NCBI RefSeq assembly: GCF_013425525.1
Contig: NZ_JACCKA010000086.1
Location: forward strand, 1-64,000
Source of the DNA: Luteimonas salinisoli
GTDB taxonomy: Bacteria > Pseudomonadota > Gammaproteobacteria > Xanthomonadales > Xanthomonadaceae
Reading direction: 5' to 3'
DNA length: 64,000 bases
Every line of letters starts with the position of its first letter. Position 1 is the first letter of the stretch. The notes beneath the pieces were generated by a model. That model worked only from the letters and a program-made list of their open reading frames with translations. It did not search any database and had not been told where the DNA came from. Of the stretch, positions 51,903 to 59,518 are shown piece after piece. Made by a program: the position numbers and the translations under genes.

Positions 51903-53699
51903 TTATGAGGGCACGCCAGCAACGTGATACCGGTTGCGCCCCGCATTCTTCGCCACGTACAGCGCCGTATCAGCCTGGGCCAGCAGGGTGGCCGGATCGA
52001 TGGGCTGCGCGGTGCAGGCGATGCCGATGCTGGTGCTCACGGTGAGCTGCACGTCGCCGGCCTCGACCGGGCGCGCCATCGCGTCCAAGATCTTGCGCGC
52101 GACCGTTTCGGCGCTGGCGGGTGCGGCGTCTTCCAGCAGGATCACGAACTCGTCGCCGCCCAGCCGGGCGACCAGGTCGGTGTCGCGCACGCTGTCGCAC
52201 AGGCGTTTGCCGAAGACCTGCAGCACGATGTCGCCGGTGGCGTGGCCATGGCCGTCGTTGATGCCCTTGAAGTGGTCGATGTCCAGGCACAGCAGGGCGA
52301 TCGGGTTGCCGTGGCGCTGCAGGCGCCTGCACGCGAGCGAGAGGCGCTCGTCGAACTGGCGGCGGTTGGCCAGGTCGGTCAGGGCGTCCACGCGCGACTG
52401 GCGTTCCAGCTCGCGCCGGCTTTCTTCCAGCGCCTGTTCGGTGGCCACGCGGCGGTCGATGTTGCGCGCGGTGATCATCAGGTCGATGCGGCCGCTGCCG
52501 TCGTCGGCGGGGATGGCGCGCGACACCGCTTCCACCCACACGTACTGACCGTCCTTGTGGCGTAGCCGGTAGATGTCGGTGCGCGGCTGGCCGGTGGCCA
52601 GCGCGTCGGCCATCGCCTCGCGCTGGCGCTCGCGGTCGTCGGGGTGGACGATGGCCCAGTGCGGGCCCTGCATCTGGTCGGGTTGCCAGCCCAGCATCTC
52701 GGTGACCGAGGGCGAGACGTAGGTGCGTTCGCCATCGGCGCGCACGCGGGTGATGGCGTCGTGCGAATGATCGGCCAGCATGCGGTAGCGCCGTTCGCTG
52801 TCGCGCAGGCGGGCGGCGAGGCGGTCGCGTTCGGCCATCGCCAGGCACACGGGGATGGTCAGCAGGCAGCCGCCGGCGATGTACAGCTGGATCACGGCGA
52901 TGCGGCCGTCATCGTCCAGGCCCTGCTGCCACAGCGGGCCGTGGCCCAGGGTGGTGGCGATGGCGGCCACCAGCGCCAGTGCGATCACACCCAGCGCCGC
53001 GCCCACGAACCGGTGGCGCACCGCCATCAGCAACAGCGGCGGATAGGCCAGGAACAGCACGGCGTGGGAATTGAGGAACACGCCAGTCGCCACCGCCACC
53101 AGCAGCGCAAGCGTGGCCACCAGGTCCCACCGCCGGTGGGGCGCGACGAACACGCGCAGCCGTTCGCGCAGCGCCACCAGGGTCATCGTCGCCACCACCA
53201 CCATGCCCACCACGTGCGCGGCGAACCAGCTGCCCAACGCGGGCAGGAACGGTTGCGCGTTGAGGGTGTGGGCCACGCCCGCGGCCAGCGCGCCGGCCGC
53301 CGCCGCGGCCAGCAGCGTGGACGCGGTGGCGATGCCGCCCAGGCGCATCCAGTTGCGCGGGTCGCGGGTGTCCGGCACCAGGCGCCGCACCGCGCCGGCC
53401 ACGATCAGCGCTTCCAGCAGGTTGCTGGCGGCGATGGCGACGGCATACAGGGCTTCATCGCCGGCCAGCATGCGCGCGGGCAGTTCCGCCACGAACGCGA
53501 CCAGCACGTAGGCCGGCCAGGTGGCGGTGCGCCGCGACAGCAGCCAGCCGGTGAGGATGCCGTTGCCCACCCAGATCGCCGCCAGTTCGCCCGGCCCGCG
53601 CGCCAGCGTGAGCGAAAGCCAGGCGGTGCTGGCGATCAGCACCGCCAGGATGCTGCGGTCGGCCCAGTAGGTGCGTGGCAGGGTCGGGCGCTGGCGCAT
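51903..53699 (-). CDS. MASE1-PAS-GGDEF diguanylate cyclase
   Basis: A 598-residue c-di-GMP synthase. An N-terminal MASE1 membrane sensor of ~8 spans (15-~290; WVGNGILTGWLLS is typical) is followed by a PAS/PAC pair (~305-425; TYVSPSVTEMLGWQPDQMQG). A GGDEF domain with an intact active site at 514-518 (RLGGDEF) ends the chain. The I-site RDTD is at 505-508, nine residues before the GGDEF, so product inhibition is expected. ATG at 53699. This is the second diguanylate cyclase in the window. MASE1 signals are mostly unknown. Confidence 0.93.
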   Translation of the reverse strand: MRQRPTLPRTYWADRSILAVLIASTAWLSLTLARGPGELAAIWVGNGILTGWLLSRRTATWPAYVLVAFVAELPARMLAGDEALYAVAIAASNLLEALIVAGAVRRLVPDTRDPRNWMRLGGIATASTLLAAAAAGALAAGVAHTLNAQPFLPALGSWFAAHVVGMVVVATMTLVALRERLRVFVAPHRRWDLVATLALLVAVATGVFLNSHAVLFLAYPPLLLMAVRHRFVGAALGVIALALVAAIATTLGHGPLWQQGLDDDGRIAVIQLYIAGGCLLTIPVCLAMAERDRLAARLRDSERRYRMLADHSHDAITRVRADGERTYVSPSVTEMLGWQPDQMQGPHWAIVHPDDRERQREAMADALATGQPRTDIYRLRHKDGQYVWVEAVSRAIPADDGSGRIDLMITARNIDRRVATEQALEESRRELERQSRVDALTDLANRRQFDERLSLACRRLQRHGNPIALLCLDIDHFKGINDGHGHATGDIVLQVFGKRLCDSVRDTDLVARLGGDEFVILLEDAAPASAETVARKILDAMARPVEAGDVQLTVSTSIGIACTAQPIDPATLLAQADTALYVAKNAGRNRYHVAGVPS

Positions 53700-53965
53700 G
53701 CCGTCCTCGTGAATAGGGGCGCCTGCACTGTAGGCAGCGGCGGGCCGCTTGTCATTCGCGCGGGGCGCCCGGGCCGGGCGTGGCGTGCTTTTCGTGACGC
53801 AACCGGTACTTCTTGCGCGCTCTATTCCCGTTCCGCGTGCTCGGGGGAAAGGTGAAGCCCACGGAGCTGGGGCACGGGCTTTGCATGGTTTGCCGGTGAC
53901 AGGTGCCTGCCGACCGGCGCGCCCGCAAGGTCGGGCCCCGGGAAGGTCCGTTCTGGAGTTACGAC

Positions 53966-54286
53966 ATGCCACACAGCCAACAACGCGCCAGTACCGTCGT
54001 CGCCGGCCCCTGGTCGTCGCCCCGGCCCGCCGCGCCATCACGCACCCCGGAGCGCCGCAAGCGCGCACCGGCAGTAGGCGCGGTTGCGCTGCGCACCGGC
54101 CTCACGCCGCCGCAGCAGGTCACGTTGGAGGCGATGGAGATCTTTCGCTGGCGGCTGGCCTTCGTGCGCCGGCCGCTGTTCCAGGCGCCGATCCCGGTGC
54201 TGCTGGACCAGGACGAGACGCGCCACGTGGTGATCCGCGAGGACGGCACCCTCGACGAAGAGCCGACGCTGAAGCTGCGTACCTGA
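53966..54286 (+). CDS. Hypothetical soluble protein
   Basis: A 106-residue protein with a Ser/Arg/Pro-rich N-terminus (to ~40), then a compact domain (LTPPQQVTLEAMEIFRWRLA, VRRPLFQAPIPVLLDQDETR). The ATG at 53966 follows GGAG eight bases upstream. No recognised family. It precedes the folded RNA leader at 54.4 kb, but a promoter and terminator separate the two transcripts. Confidence 0.65.
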   Translation: MPHSQQRASTVVAGPWSSPRPAAPSRTPERRKRAPAVGAVALRTGLTPPQQVTLEAMEIFRWRLAFVRRPLFQAPIPVLLDQDETRHVVIREDGTLDEEPTLKLRT

Positions 54287-54356
54287 CGAATACCCGACAC
54301 TCAAGCTGCGCCTGACGGCCGCCGCCGGGCACGGGCGCAGCCAGCGATCCGCACGC

Positions 54357-54385
54357 TTGACATGCGCAAGCGCGGGGAGCAAATT
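54357..54385 (+). promoter_or_regulatory. Candidate sigma-70 promoter for the C4-like leader RNA
   Basis: A perfect -35 TTGACA at 54357-54362 is followed 17 bases later by CAAATT, a weak -10. It would start transcription near 54393, just before the leader's complementary target at 54399. Together with the terminator at 54422 it would give a short RNA when the leader folds to stop. Confidence 0.4.
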
Positions 54386-54421
54386 CGAGTCACGGAGCCT
54401 AGAAACTCCTCAAACAGCGGT

Positions 54422-54451
54422 ACCCACCTCCGAAAACCCGGTGGGTTTTTT
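54422..54451 (+). terminator. Rho-independent terminator in the XAC0095-like gene leader
   Basis: ACCCACC (54422-54428) pairs perfectly with GGTGGGT (54440-54446) across an 11-base loop, followed by six T residues. An alternative stem AAAACCC/GGGTTTT also forms inside it. It lies between the candidate promoter and the folded RNA, as expected for a leader in which early transcripts can terminate. Confidence 0.7.
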
Positions 54452-54491
54452 GTGCCCGCACGTTCCGGGGCACGACCGACGCGATGCCTGC

Positions 54492-54566
54492 GTCGGGAGG
54501 GCGGTGAATACAACACCCGCAAGGGGAATAAGCCCGCCGTCTGTTTGCGGTTTCTAGCCTCCCGAC
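54492..54566 (+). ncRNA. Folded leader RNA resembling phage C4 antisense RNA
   Basis: The outer stem GTCGGGAGG (54492-54500) pairs with CCTCCCGAC (54558-54566). An inner stem GGCGG/CCGCC (54500-54504, 54534-54538) encloses a GTGAATACAACACCCGC hairpin region. The single-stranded part at 54541-54557 (CTGTTTG-C-GGTTTCTAG) is complementary to two segments upstream in the same leader: CTAGAAAC at 54399-54406 and CAAACAG at 54411-54417. Phage P1/P7 C4 RNA works this way, with two antisense stretches blocking an upstream target. The match to the C4 family is from memory and was not tested. Confidence 0.6.
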
Positions 54567-54620
54567 TTCCCGTCGGCCGCGTTGCGGCGGGCGGCCACTT
54601 CATGGAAGGAGGAGGCGACG

Positions 54621-55379
54621 ATGTCGAACCAAGAATCGAACGATGCGCAGGTGCCCGGCTATTTCCTGCCGGAGGACGCCCAGTTCCGGCTGGTGCGGCT
54701 GGGCGATCACATCAGGCTGTTGGCACGGCTGGCGCAGCCGCGCGTGGCGGACGAAACGCGGGAAACCGCACCCGAGGTGCACATGGGCGAACTGGCGTTC
54801 TGCCTGGAGCTACTGGCCGAGCAGACCGACCGGGTGCTGGCCGAGGTGACCTGGCCCGCGCGGCGCGAGCCGGCGGCGCGGGCGTACGCGGGCAATGCCC
54901 TGCACACCGCGGCGGCGGAGACGCGCGAGGGCGATGCCGTGCCTGCGGAGGCGGCTGCGCGCGAGGGCGATGCCGTGTCCGCGGCGCCGGCGCCTTACGG
55001 TCCCGCCGCGGAACGTTTCGCCTACGGCGTGACCGTGGAGCAGATCGACGCGCTCGAGCGCCTGGTCCAGGCCATCGCCGCCCACGGCGACGTGCTGGCG
55101 GCCGGCCGCGCCGCCGACCTGGCCGACCCCACCGTGCCGTTCCTGGGCGAGGCGATCCACGATGCGGCCACCACCGTGCGCGCGCTTCTGGACGACGTGG
55201 AGGCGCAGCGGCTGGGGAACGGCCTTGAGCCGCGAGTGGGCGTTGGCGAAGCGCGCGCCGCGTACGGCGCCGTTGCCGGGCGCCAGGCGACGGGCGCCAG
55301 GCCCGACCCGACGTGCCCACTGCCCGCAGTGTGGCGGCCGGAACGCACCGGCCGACCGCGCAGCTTGCGCCTACACTGA
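54621..55379 (+). CDS. XAC0095-like protein
   Basis: A 252-residue protein whose first ~90 residues match the XAC0095-like family of xanthomonads (VPGYFLPEDAQFRLVRLGDH, then GELAFCLELLAEQTDRVL). A second helical segment resembling the same fold follows at ~145-205 (VEQIDALERLVQAIAAHGDV), so this may be an internal duplication. A 12-residue acidic tandem repeat (REGDAV, twice) separates them. The C-terminal ~45 residues are low complexity. A strong AAGGAGGAGG precedes the ATG. Expression is probably controlled by the folded RNA leader. Confidence 0.78.
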   Translation: MSNQESNDAQVPGYFLPEDAQFRLVRLGDHIRLLARLAQPRVADETRETAPEVHMGELAFCLELLAEQTDRVLAEVTWPARREPAARAYAGNALHTAAAETREGDAVPAEAAAREGDAVSAAPAPYGPAAERFAYGVTVEQIDALERLVQAIAAHGDVLAAGRAADLADPTVPFLGEAIHDAATTVRALLDDVEAQRLGNGLEPRVGVGEARAAYGAVAGRQATGARPDPTCPLPAVWRPERTGRPRSLRLH

Positions 55380-55462
55380 TCCTGTCGCGCCCCCGGGGGC
55401 GCACGACCGGAGGTCGCGCTTATTGCGTGAAACCGGGTGTGCTTGGCGGTGAGCCGTTACCT

Positions 55463-55570
55463 GTAGGAGCATGCCATGCACGCGAAGGCCCGCGCGGTCG
55501 GCAATGCTAGGAATCACCGCCGCTCCCGGCGGAGACGACCGCGGCTTTCGCGGCCATGGGCCGCTCCTAC
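55463..55570. repeat. Inverted pair of GTAG-type REP elements
   Basis: A plus copy at 55463-55490 (ATGCCATGCA core variant) faces a minus copy at 55543-55570 (GGCCATGGGCC core) across 52 bases containing GGAATCACCGCC, a flank also found near 33970. The minus copy's CTAC end (GTAG on the minus strand) directly supplies the TAG stop of the neighbouring truncated gene. Confidence 0.75.
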
Positions 55571-55728
55571 GGGGGACTGCCGTTCCCGCTGTCGATCGCG
55601 GGCCAGCACAGCTGTGACCCGGGCACGACGAAGGGCTGGCCGAGCTCGACCAGGCGCCTCCGCAGGCAGGACGGCAGGTGTTCGGCCACCAGGCAAACAC
55701 CGGCCACGGGCCGTTGGCAGAACATCAT
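55567..55728 (-). pseudogene. Remnant of a winged-helix (MarR-type) toxin-antitoxin or AbiEi-like regulator
   Basis: A 53-codon minus-strand frame reads RPVAGVCLVAEHLPSCLRRR, then LVELGQPFVVPGSQLCWP. This resembles the middle strand-helix segment of a winged-helix DNA-binding protein family whose members are usually well over 300 residues. The frame stops at TAG (55567-55569) provided by the GTAG head of a REP element, and the rest of the gene is gone. A perfect 12-bp palindrome lies directly upstream, apparently its old operator. Family identification is from pattern memory. Confidence 0.45.
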
Positions 55729-55729
55729 C

Positions 55730-55761
55730 AATGACACTAAAGGGATCTTTTTAGTGTCATT
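55730..55761. promoter_or_regulatory. Perfect 12-bp inverted repeat (operator-like)
   Basis: AATGACACTAAA (55730-55741) and TTTAGTGTCATT (55750-55761) are exact inverse copies around an 8-base centre (GGGATCTT). The repeat is AT-rich in a GC-rich genome and abuts the start codon of a truncated winged-helix gene on the minus strand. No T-run follows on either strand, so an operator is more likely than a terminator. Confidence 0.6.
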
Positions 55762-55830
55762 TATTCACGAGACCAGACCGCCTGCTTGCAAGCAACTCGG
55801 GTCCGCGCAAATGCGCTGCAAGGCCGAAGC

Positions 55831-56187
55831 TCAGCGGCCGCGGAAGTGCGACGCCTGCAGGAAGCGCAACGCGGCCACCACCTGGTCCACTCGCTGACTG
55901 GAAAGCGACCCGATGCGCTCCCCCAGGCGATCCTTGGCGATGCTCGACACTTGCGATGCGATCACCACGCTTTGCCGATCCAGGCCGCCCTCCCCCGCTT
56001 CCAGCACAACCACGCCAGGCTCGGACGCCCGCTTGAGGTTGGAGCTGAGCGAACAGACCACGACCGTCGCGATCCTGGAATGGTTGAAGACGTCGCTCTG
56101 CACCACGACCTGCGGATGCGGCGATCCGGACAGGGCACCGATCGATTCGTCCGCCGCCACCCAAAAGATGTCCCCGTAGTTGATCAA
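55831..56187 (-). CDS. MazF/PemK-family toxin
   Basis: A 118-residue mRNA interferase-type protein. It begins INYGDIFWVA, the standard MazF first strand, then SPHPQVVVQSDVFN, VVVCSLSSNLKRA, VVIASQVSSIAKDRL and the C-terminal helix VDQVVAALRFL, all in the family's order. TTG at 56187 with AGGGAA upstream gives the family length. An alternative TTG at 56265 overlaps the upstream gene's stop (TTGA), but adds 26 residues of low-complexity sequence. It probably cleaves RNA and is held in check by the small protein encoded immediately upstream. Confidence 0.78.
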   Translation of the reverse strand: MINYGDIFWVAADESIGALSGSPHPQVVVQSDVFNHSRIATVVVCSLSSNLKRASEPGVVVLEAGEGGLDRQSVVIASQVSSIAKDRLGERIGSLSSQRVDQVVAALRFLQASHFRGR

Positions 56188-56261
56188 CGCCGTGTTCCCT
56201 GCTGTTGCGAGCCGTTTCTCACCGCGCGTGTGGGCGGCGGGCTGGCCGCCGCGATGGCCGG

Positions 56262-56501
56262 TCAACTCGCGTCCGGATCGTCGAGCTGGGTGTCGACCAG
56301 GTAGCGGTCGTGCTCGGCGAGCATGGCCTGGATGCGCCTGGATGCCAGCGCTGCGTGCGCGCCGGCCTGTTCCACGATGGGGTCCGCCTCGGCGATGAAG
56401 GCCATCCAGAACGCGCCCGGGTCCGGGTGCTGCTCGATCATGCTGGGCAACCTGTTCTGCAGGTCGTCGAGACGCGCTTCTAGCTCGGAGAGGGTGGGCA
56501 T
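56262..56501 (-). CDS. Small acidic protein upstream of MazF, candidate antitoxin
   Basis: A 79-residue acidic helical protein (LSELEARLDDLQNRLPSMIE, then AGAHAALASRRIQAMLAEHD). It has an excellent GGGGGAG ribosome site and lies directly ahead of the mazF-like gene, the antitoxin-first order of type II modules. It lacks an obvious DNA-binding fold, so an antitoxin role is inferred only from position and acidic charge. Confidence 0.7.
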   Translation of the reverse strand: MPTLSELEARLDDLQNRLPSMIEQHPDPGAFWMAFIAEADPIVEQAGAHAALASRRIQAMLAEHDRYLVDTQLDDPDAS

Positions 56502-56534
56502 GTCACTCCCCCAGTAGGGGTTAGCTTGAATGGA

Positions 56535-56770
56535 TCACGCCGATGGAGAAGCACGGCAACGATTGCGCTGAAAAAGCTCCGAACGAACCTGATCCCACGG
56601 TACGGCTGAGGACGGGTCCTGTTCGTGAGCACCCAAACGCGCCCGAACCTCCTGCAGCTGAGCGGGTGTCAGGGTCGCGGCTTCGGGGTTTTCAGCCACG
56701 ATACTGCCCCAGATGTCCTCGGCAAGCTGGATCCGCTCGGCCTCGTAATGCGCTGCCGCAAGCAGGACAG
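56535..56770 (-). pseudogene. Startless remnant of an addiction-module (RelB-like) antitoxin
   Basis: The frame ending at TGA 56535-56537 reads AERIQLAEDIWGSIVAENPE, then TPAQLQEVRARLGAHEQDPS and VPWDQVRSEL. This is the core and closing motif of the putative addiction module family (WExxRxxL ending). No ATG, GTG or TTG in frame precedes this region at a usable place, and upstream codons do not resemble the family's N-terminus. The cognate ParE/RelE toxin is absent. This is probably a 5'-damaged relic. Confidence 0.6.
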
Positions 56771-56931
56771 GCCACGGATGCTGGAGTGAACTCTCCGGGG
56801 TAGGGGTGTACGGAAAGCAGAGCGCGGTACGAAAACGCGGATTCTCTGCAGTGGGGGCAAGACGGTCGCATAGAACGCCCTAACGCGATGCTTTTTGCGG
56901 AGCCGCGAAGCGCGTTCGGCTGGAATGCATG

Positions 56932-57251
56932 CTAGATGTCGAGCTCACGAAGTCGCTCCTCAATGCGACCGCGGTCCAGATAGCTCGAGACCAAGGGCCA
57001 TTGAGCCGCGTAGATCGACTTGTACGCTCCGTGGGCAATGAAGAACCCGACGCCAATGCAGAAGACCGCGAGCAGCGCATCCGTCCAATGGGCATCCGGA
57101 CCGAAGCGAAAAAAGGACCATCAGCACGCAGAACGATAGTGTCCAGAGGATGAGACTGACCAAGAAGCTCGCCCCACCACTGCTTGCGCGGGGGATGGTC
57201 TCGCTGGTCCAGCAAACGCCGAAGTAGCTTTCTTTCGAACTTTGCGCTCAT
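56932..57251 (-). pseudogene. Small two-span membrane protein gene with two frameshifts
   Basis: Three reading frames must be joined to recover one protein. From ATG 57251 comes SAKFERKLLRRLLDQRDHPP ... KQWWGE. After removing one C (near 57166) comes FLVSLILWTLSFCVLMVLF. After removing one T from a run of six (near 57113) comes RFGPDAHWTDALLAVFCIGV ... RGRIEERLRELDI, ending at TAG 56932-56934. Each junction gives a smooth membrane-protein sequence. Two +1 insertions, one in a homopolymer, suggest decay or sequencing error. The family is not recognised. Confidence 0.6.
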
Positions 57252-57310
57252 GCCGACAGCTCCATAGGCTCCAACCCTGGAGATGAGCCGACCAATCGTG
57301 AGCCATGCGC

Positions 57311-57580
57311 CTAGATGCCATCGAGTATGGCGGTGCGCCGTTGCCCATACTCGGATTCCGTGATCAACCCCCTGGCTCGCAACGAAGCGAGCTCCTGGAG
57401 GCGTGATTCCGCAGACGAGGGTGACCCGGCCGGGCCGACCGGCGGTGCTGCAGCTCCTGCAGCGGACACCGGCCTTCTTGAAGCGCGAACGACCAGCCAG
57501 ACGATCAGACCAATGATTGCAGCCGGAACGCCAAGAATGAAAAGCAGGACGATCCAGTGCCAAACGTCGAAGCTGCCCAT
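57311..57580 (-). CDS. SHOCT-domain single-span membrane protein
   Basis: An 89-residue protein with one membrane span (IVLLFILGVPAAIIGLIVWL), an Ala/Pro-rich linker and a C-terminal SHOCT motif (LQELASLRARGLITESEYGQ, then RRTAILDGI). SHOCT proteins are small oligomerising modules of unknown role. ATG at 57580. It is probably intact. Confidence 0.85.
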   Translation of the reverse strand: MGSFDVWHWIVLLFILGVPAAIIGLIVWLVVRASRRPVSAAGAAAPPVGPAGSPSSAESRLQELASLRARGLITESEYGQRRTAILDGI

Positions 57581-57666
57581 AGCCTCCCCCGTTGCTGTGA
57601 GTCCTGATCAGGCGCCCGACGCCTGAACCAGGCGGACCGCGCGGCGGGCCTGTCCCGAATGATATG

Positions 57667-57835
57667 TCAGATGCTCCGCCATTTCGCCGGCAGGGAGCCC
57701 TCCGTTCCGGAAGGCAGCCCCAGGAGCTCCGGATCCCACGACGCCGGGTTGGACGGAGCCTCGCTAGGCGCGCGCGCCGGCCGCAGCGAACGCCATCATC
57801 AGTGCGGCGGTGCAGAGAGCATGTGCGACCAACAT
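57667..57835 (-). pseudogene. Possible frameshifted small secreted protein
   Basis: From ATG 57835 the minus strand encodes a signal-peptide-like LVAHALCTAALMMAFAAAGA and stops at TAG. Shifting one base within the GC-run restores SEAPSNPASWDPELLGLPSG and a short tail ending at TGA 57667. A single-base insertion would explain this. The evidence is only composition and signal-peptide shape, and chance is possible. Otherwise this 324-bp gap (57581-57904) shows no gene. Confidence 0.3.
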
Positions 57836-57904
57836 GGACGCCCCGCGCCGTCCCTGAATCAAGCCGAAGCGCGGAGCGGTTTCGGTTTGCACGACTTGCC
57901 GTCC

Positions 57905-58279
57905 CTACAGCGACTTGTCACGGTTACGTTCCTCGAGATTGATTGATGGCAATCCGACCTCCTGGCGGCGCAGAACAGCGCGCCGGATGATCTCGGGGCC
58001 GGAAGGCCCTTCGTAGGTGCCATTGCAGCTGCTCGGCCCCACGTCCCACAAATGGTAGATGCGGTGATTCCAGTAGGCGTCCCAAGCCCCGCGCGAGTAG
58101 CCCTGGGTCAGCGCGCCTTGAGGCGGCTCTTGCCTCGACTCGCGGGCAATTGCACCCTCCATGTGAGGGTCCAGCTCCACAAGCAGGTACCGGCACATGT
58201 CGTCGTTGCCACTCCGGAATACGTTCGCGATGCTGCAACTTGTCAACAAGGCTAGAGCGACGACGAGGAAAGCTTTCAT
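57905..58279 (-). CDS. Small lipoprotein
   Basis: A 124-residue lipoprotein whose signal ends in the lipobox LTSC (Cys15). The mature part is polar with a central Gly/Tyr/Trp-rich block (AWDAYWNHRIYHLWDVGPSS) and a charged end. No enzyme motif is visible. ATG at 58279. Confidence 0.72.
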   Translation of the reverse strand: MKAFLVVALALLTSCSIANVFRSGNDDMCRYLLVELDPHMEGAIARESRQEPPQGALTQGYSRGAWDAYWNHRIYHLWDVGPSSCNGTYEGPSGPEIIRRAVLRRQEVGLPSINLEERNRDKSL

Positions 58280-58371
58280 ATAGGGCCATTAGCGCGTTTT
58301 TCGGTGTAGCGGGACTGTCAATCACCAAGACAACGAGCTGACCCGAAAAGTCTCTTATCTTGAATGATTTT

Positions 58372-58746
58372 TCAGACGCCATTTGCGAGTCTTGGAAGCA
58401 AGAAGAAGCCGATCAAGACCATGCCGAACATAAGCAGCACCGTATAGAAGTTGATGTTGGCCAACACCCCGATCCAGTAGAGCCTGGTGTCTCGATCTTC
58501 GACTTTCCGAAATGCTAGAAAAGCGAGCACAACAGAAGCGGCCAGAACAGAAAAGCAGATGAGCCAGGCGCGGGGCATGACAAGGAGCGCAAGACTACTG
58601 AAGGCGGGAATGCGCGGACCATGAGACGCGACGAAATCCGCGGAGTACGCGGTTAGCGGCAATGTGATGTATGCAGGCGCGATCAACAGGCCCAGGCAGC
58701 TTGCGAGGTAGAGAAGCAAGCCGAGGGCTACCCTGATCTTTGGCAT
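58372..58746 (-). CDS. Small membrane protein (three to four spans)
   Basis: A 124-residue protein with hydrophobic spans at about 8-30 (ALGLLLYLASCLGLLIAPAY), 60-90 and 95-120 (VLLMFGMVLIGFFLLP). The start at 58746 (AGGTG upstream) places the first span at the N-terminus. The family is not recognised. Confidence 0.65.
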   Translation of the reverse strand: MPKIRVALGLLLYLASCLGLLIAPAYITLPLTAYSADFVASHGPRIPAFSSLALLVMPRAWLICFSVLAASVVLAFLAFRKVEDRDTRLYWIGVLANINFYTVLLMFGMVLIGFFLLPRLANGV

Positions 58747-58847
58747 CGCACCTAGCGCCTGCGCCGGACCGGGCTCGTCAGGGCCCGGTGCCGCGAGTCG
58801 CGAATCCCGATGGGGCATAGATCCTCACCTTGCTGGTCAGCCACCTT

Positions 58848-59411
58848 CTACGGCTGCTCGGAGACTACGCGGTCGATCCACTCGATGTAATGGCTCACGC
58901 GGGCGTTGCAGGCGGCATGACCGTAGCGCCCGGGCCGGGACGTCCTGCCCTTCCCCACGATCTTGACGACCTGGCCATGCTCGTCGCTGGCGCCGTAGAG
59001 CGCGACAGGAGCGACATCCGTCACGCGATCGGTCAACTCGATCAGCGCGATGTCGTCGGAGGAGGCGAGAAAGGTCACGATCAGCACGGCCTCTCCGCTG
59101 GCCATGGCTTGGTCGATCAGCGATTGCGGCAGCGCCTTGTATCCCGGATGGATGACGACGCGTTCGACCCTCCTGGGGATGCCGTTGATCACGACCTGCT
59201 TGAGTTCGAAATGCAGCGGGATGGTGTGGGCGGCGGTCACGGCCCACCGGGGTGCGATCAACGTGCCGTGGCCGTCGCCAGGCATGTCCACGAGCGCGGG
59301 AAACTCGGCGGCGGGAATCCGATACTCCGCATCGTCGACGTCGTCGCGAATGACGATGGCGTGGGCGGCCGAGGACGCTCCCAGAAGGAGTAATAGCAAG
59401 AGTCGAGTCAT
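58848..59411 (-). CDS. Trypsin-fold (S1) protein lacking the catalytic serine segment
   Basis: A 187-residue secreted protein with a signal peptide ending AHA. The S1 core is clear through the His (APRWAVTAAHTI) and Asp (SSDDIALIEL) of the triad. The chain then jumps from KIVGKGRTSR to ACNARVSHYIEWIDRVV, which matches the final helix of trypsins. The GDSGGP region with its nucleophilic Ser, about 60-80 residues, is absent, while the frame is preserved. This looks like an internal deletion leaving a dead protease. The start at 59411 follows GGAATC; 59423 is an alternative. Confidence 0.78.
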   Translation of the reverse strand: MTRLLLLLLLGASSAAHAIVIRDDVDDAEYRIPAAEFPALVDMPGDGHGTLIAPRWAVTAAHTIPLHFELKQVVINGIPRRVERVVIHPGYKALPQSLIDQAMASGEAVLIVTFLASSDDIALIELTDRVTDVAPVALYGASDEHGQVVKIVGKGRTSRPGRYGHAACNARVSHYIEWIDRVVSEQP

Positions 59412-59518
59412 GCGTGATTCCATTGGGAGCCAGCGGGTGAGGTCGGGCCGGCCGCGAAGCGGAACGGATTGAGCGGCCGCACCGTGGCACGGCGTCTGCC
59501 CGGATTAACGGCAATTCC

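Noticed and set aside
55730-55761. Rho-independent terminator for the mazF gene
   Set aside because: No T-run follows the stem in either direction, and it abuts another gene's start codon.
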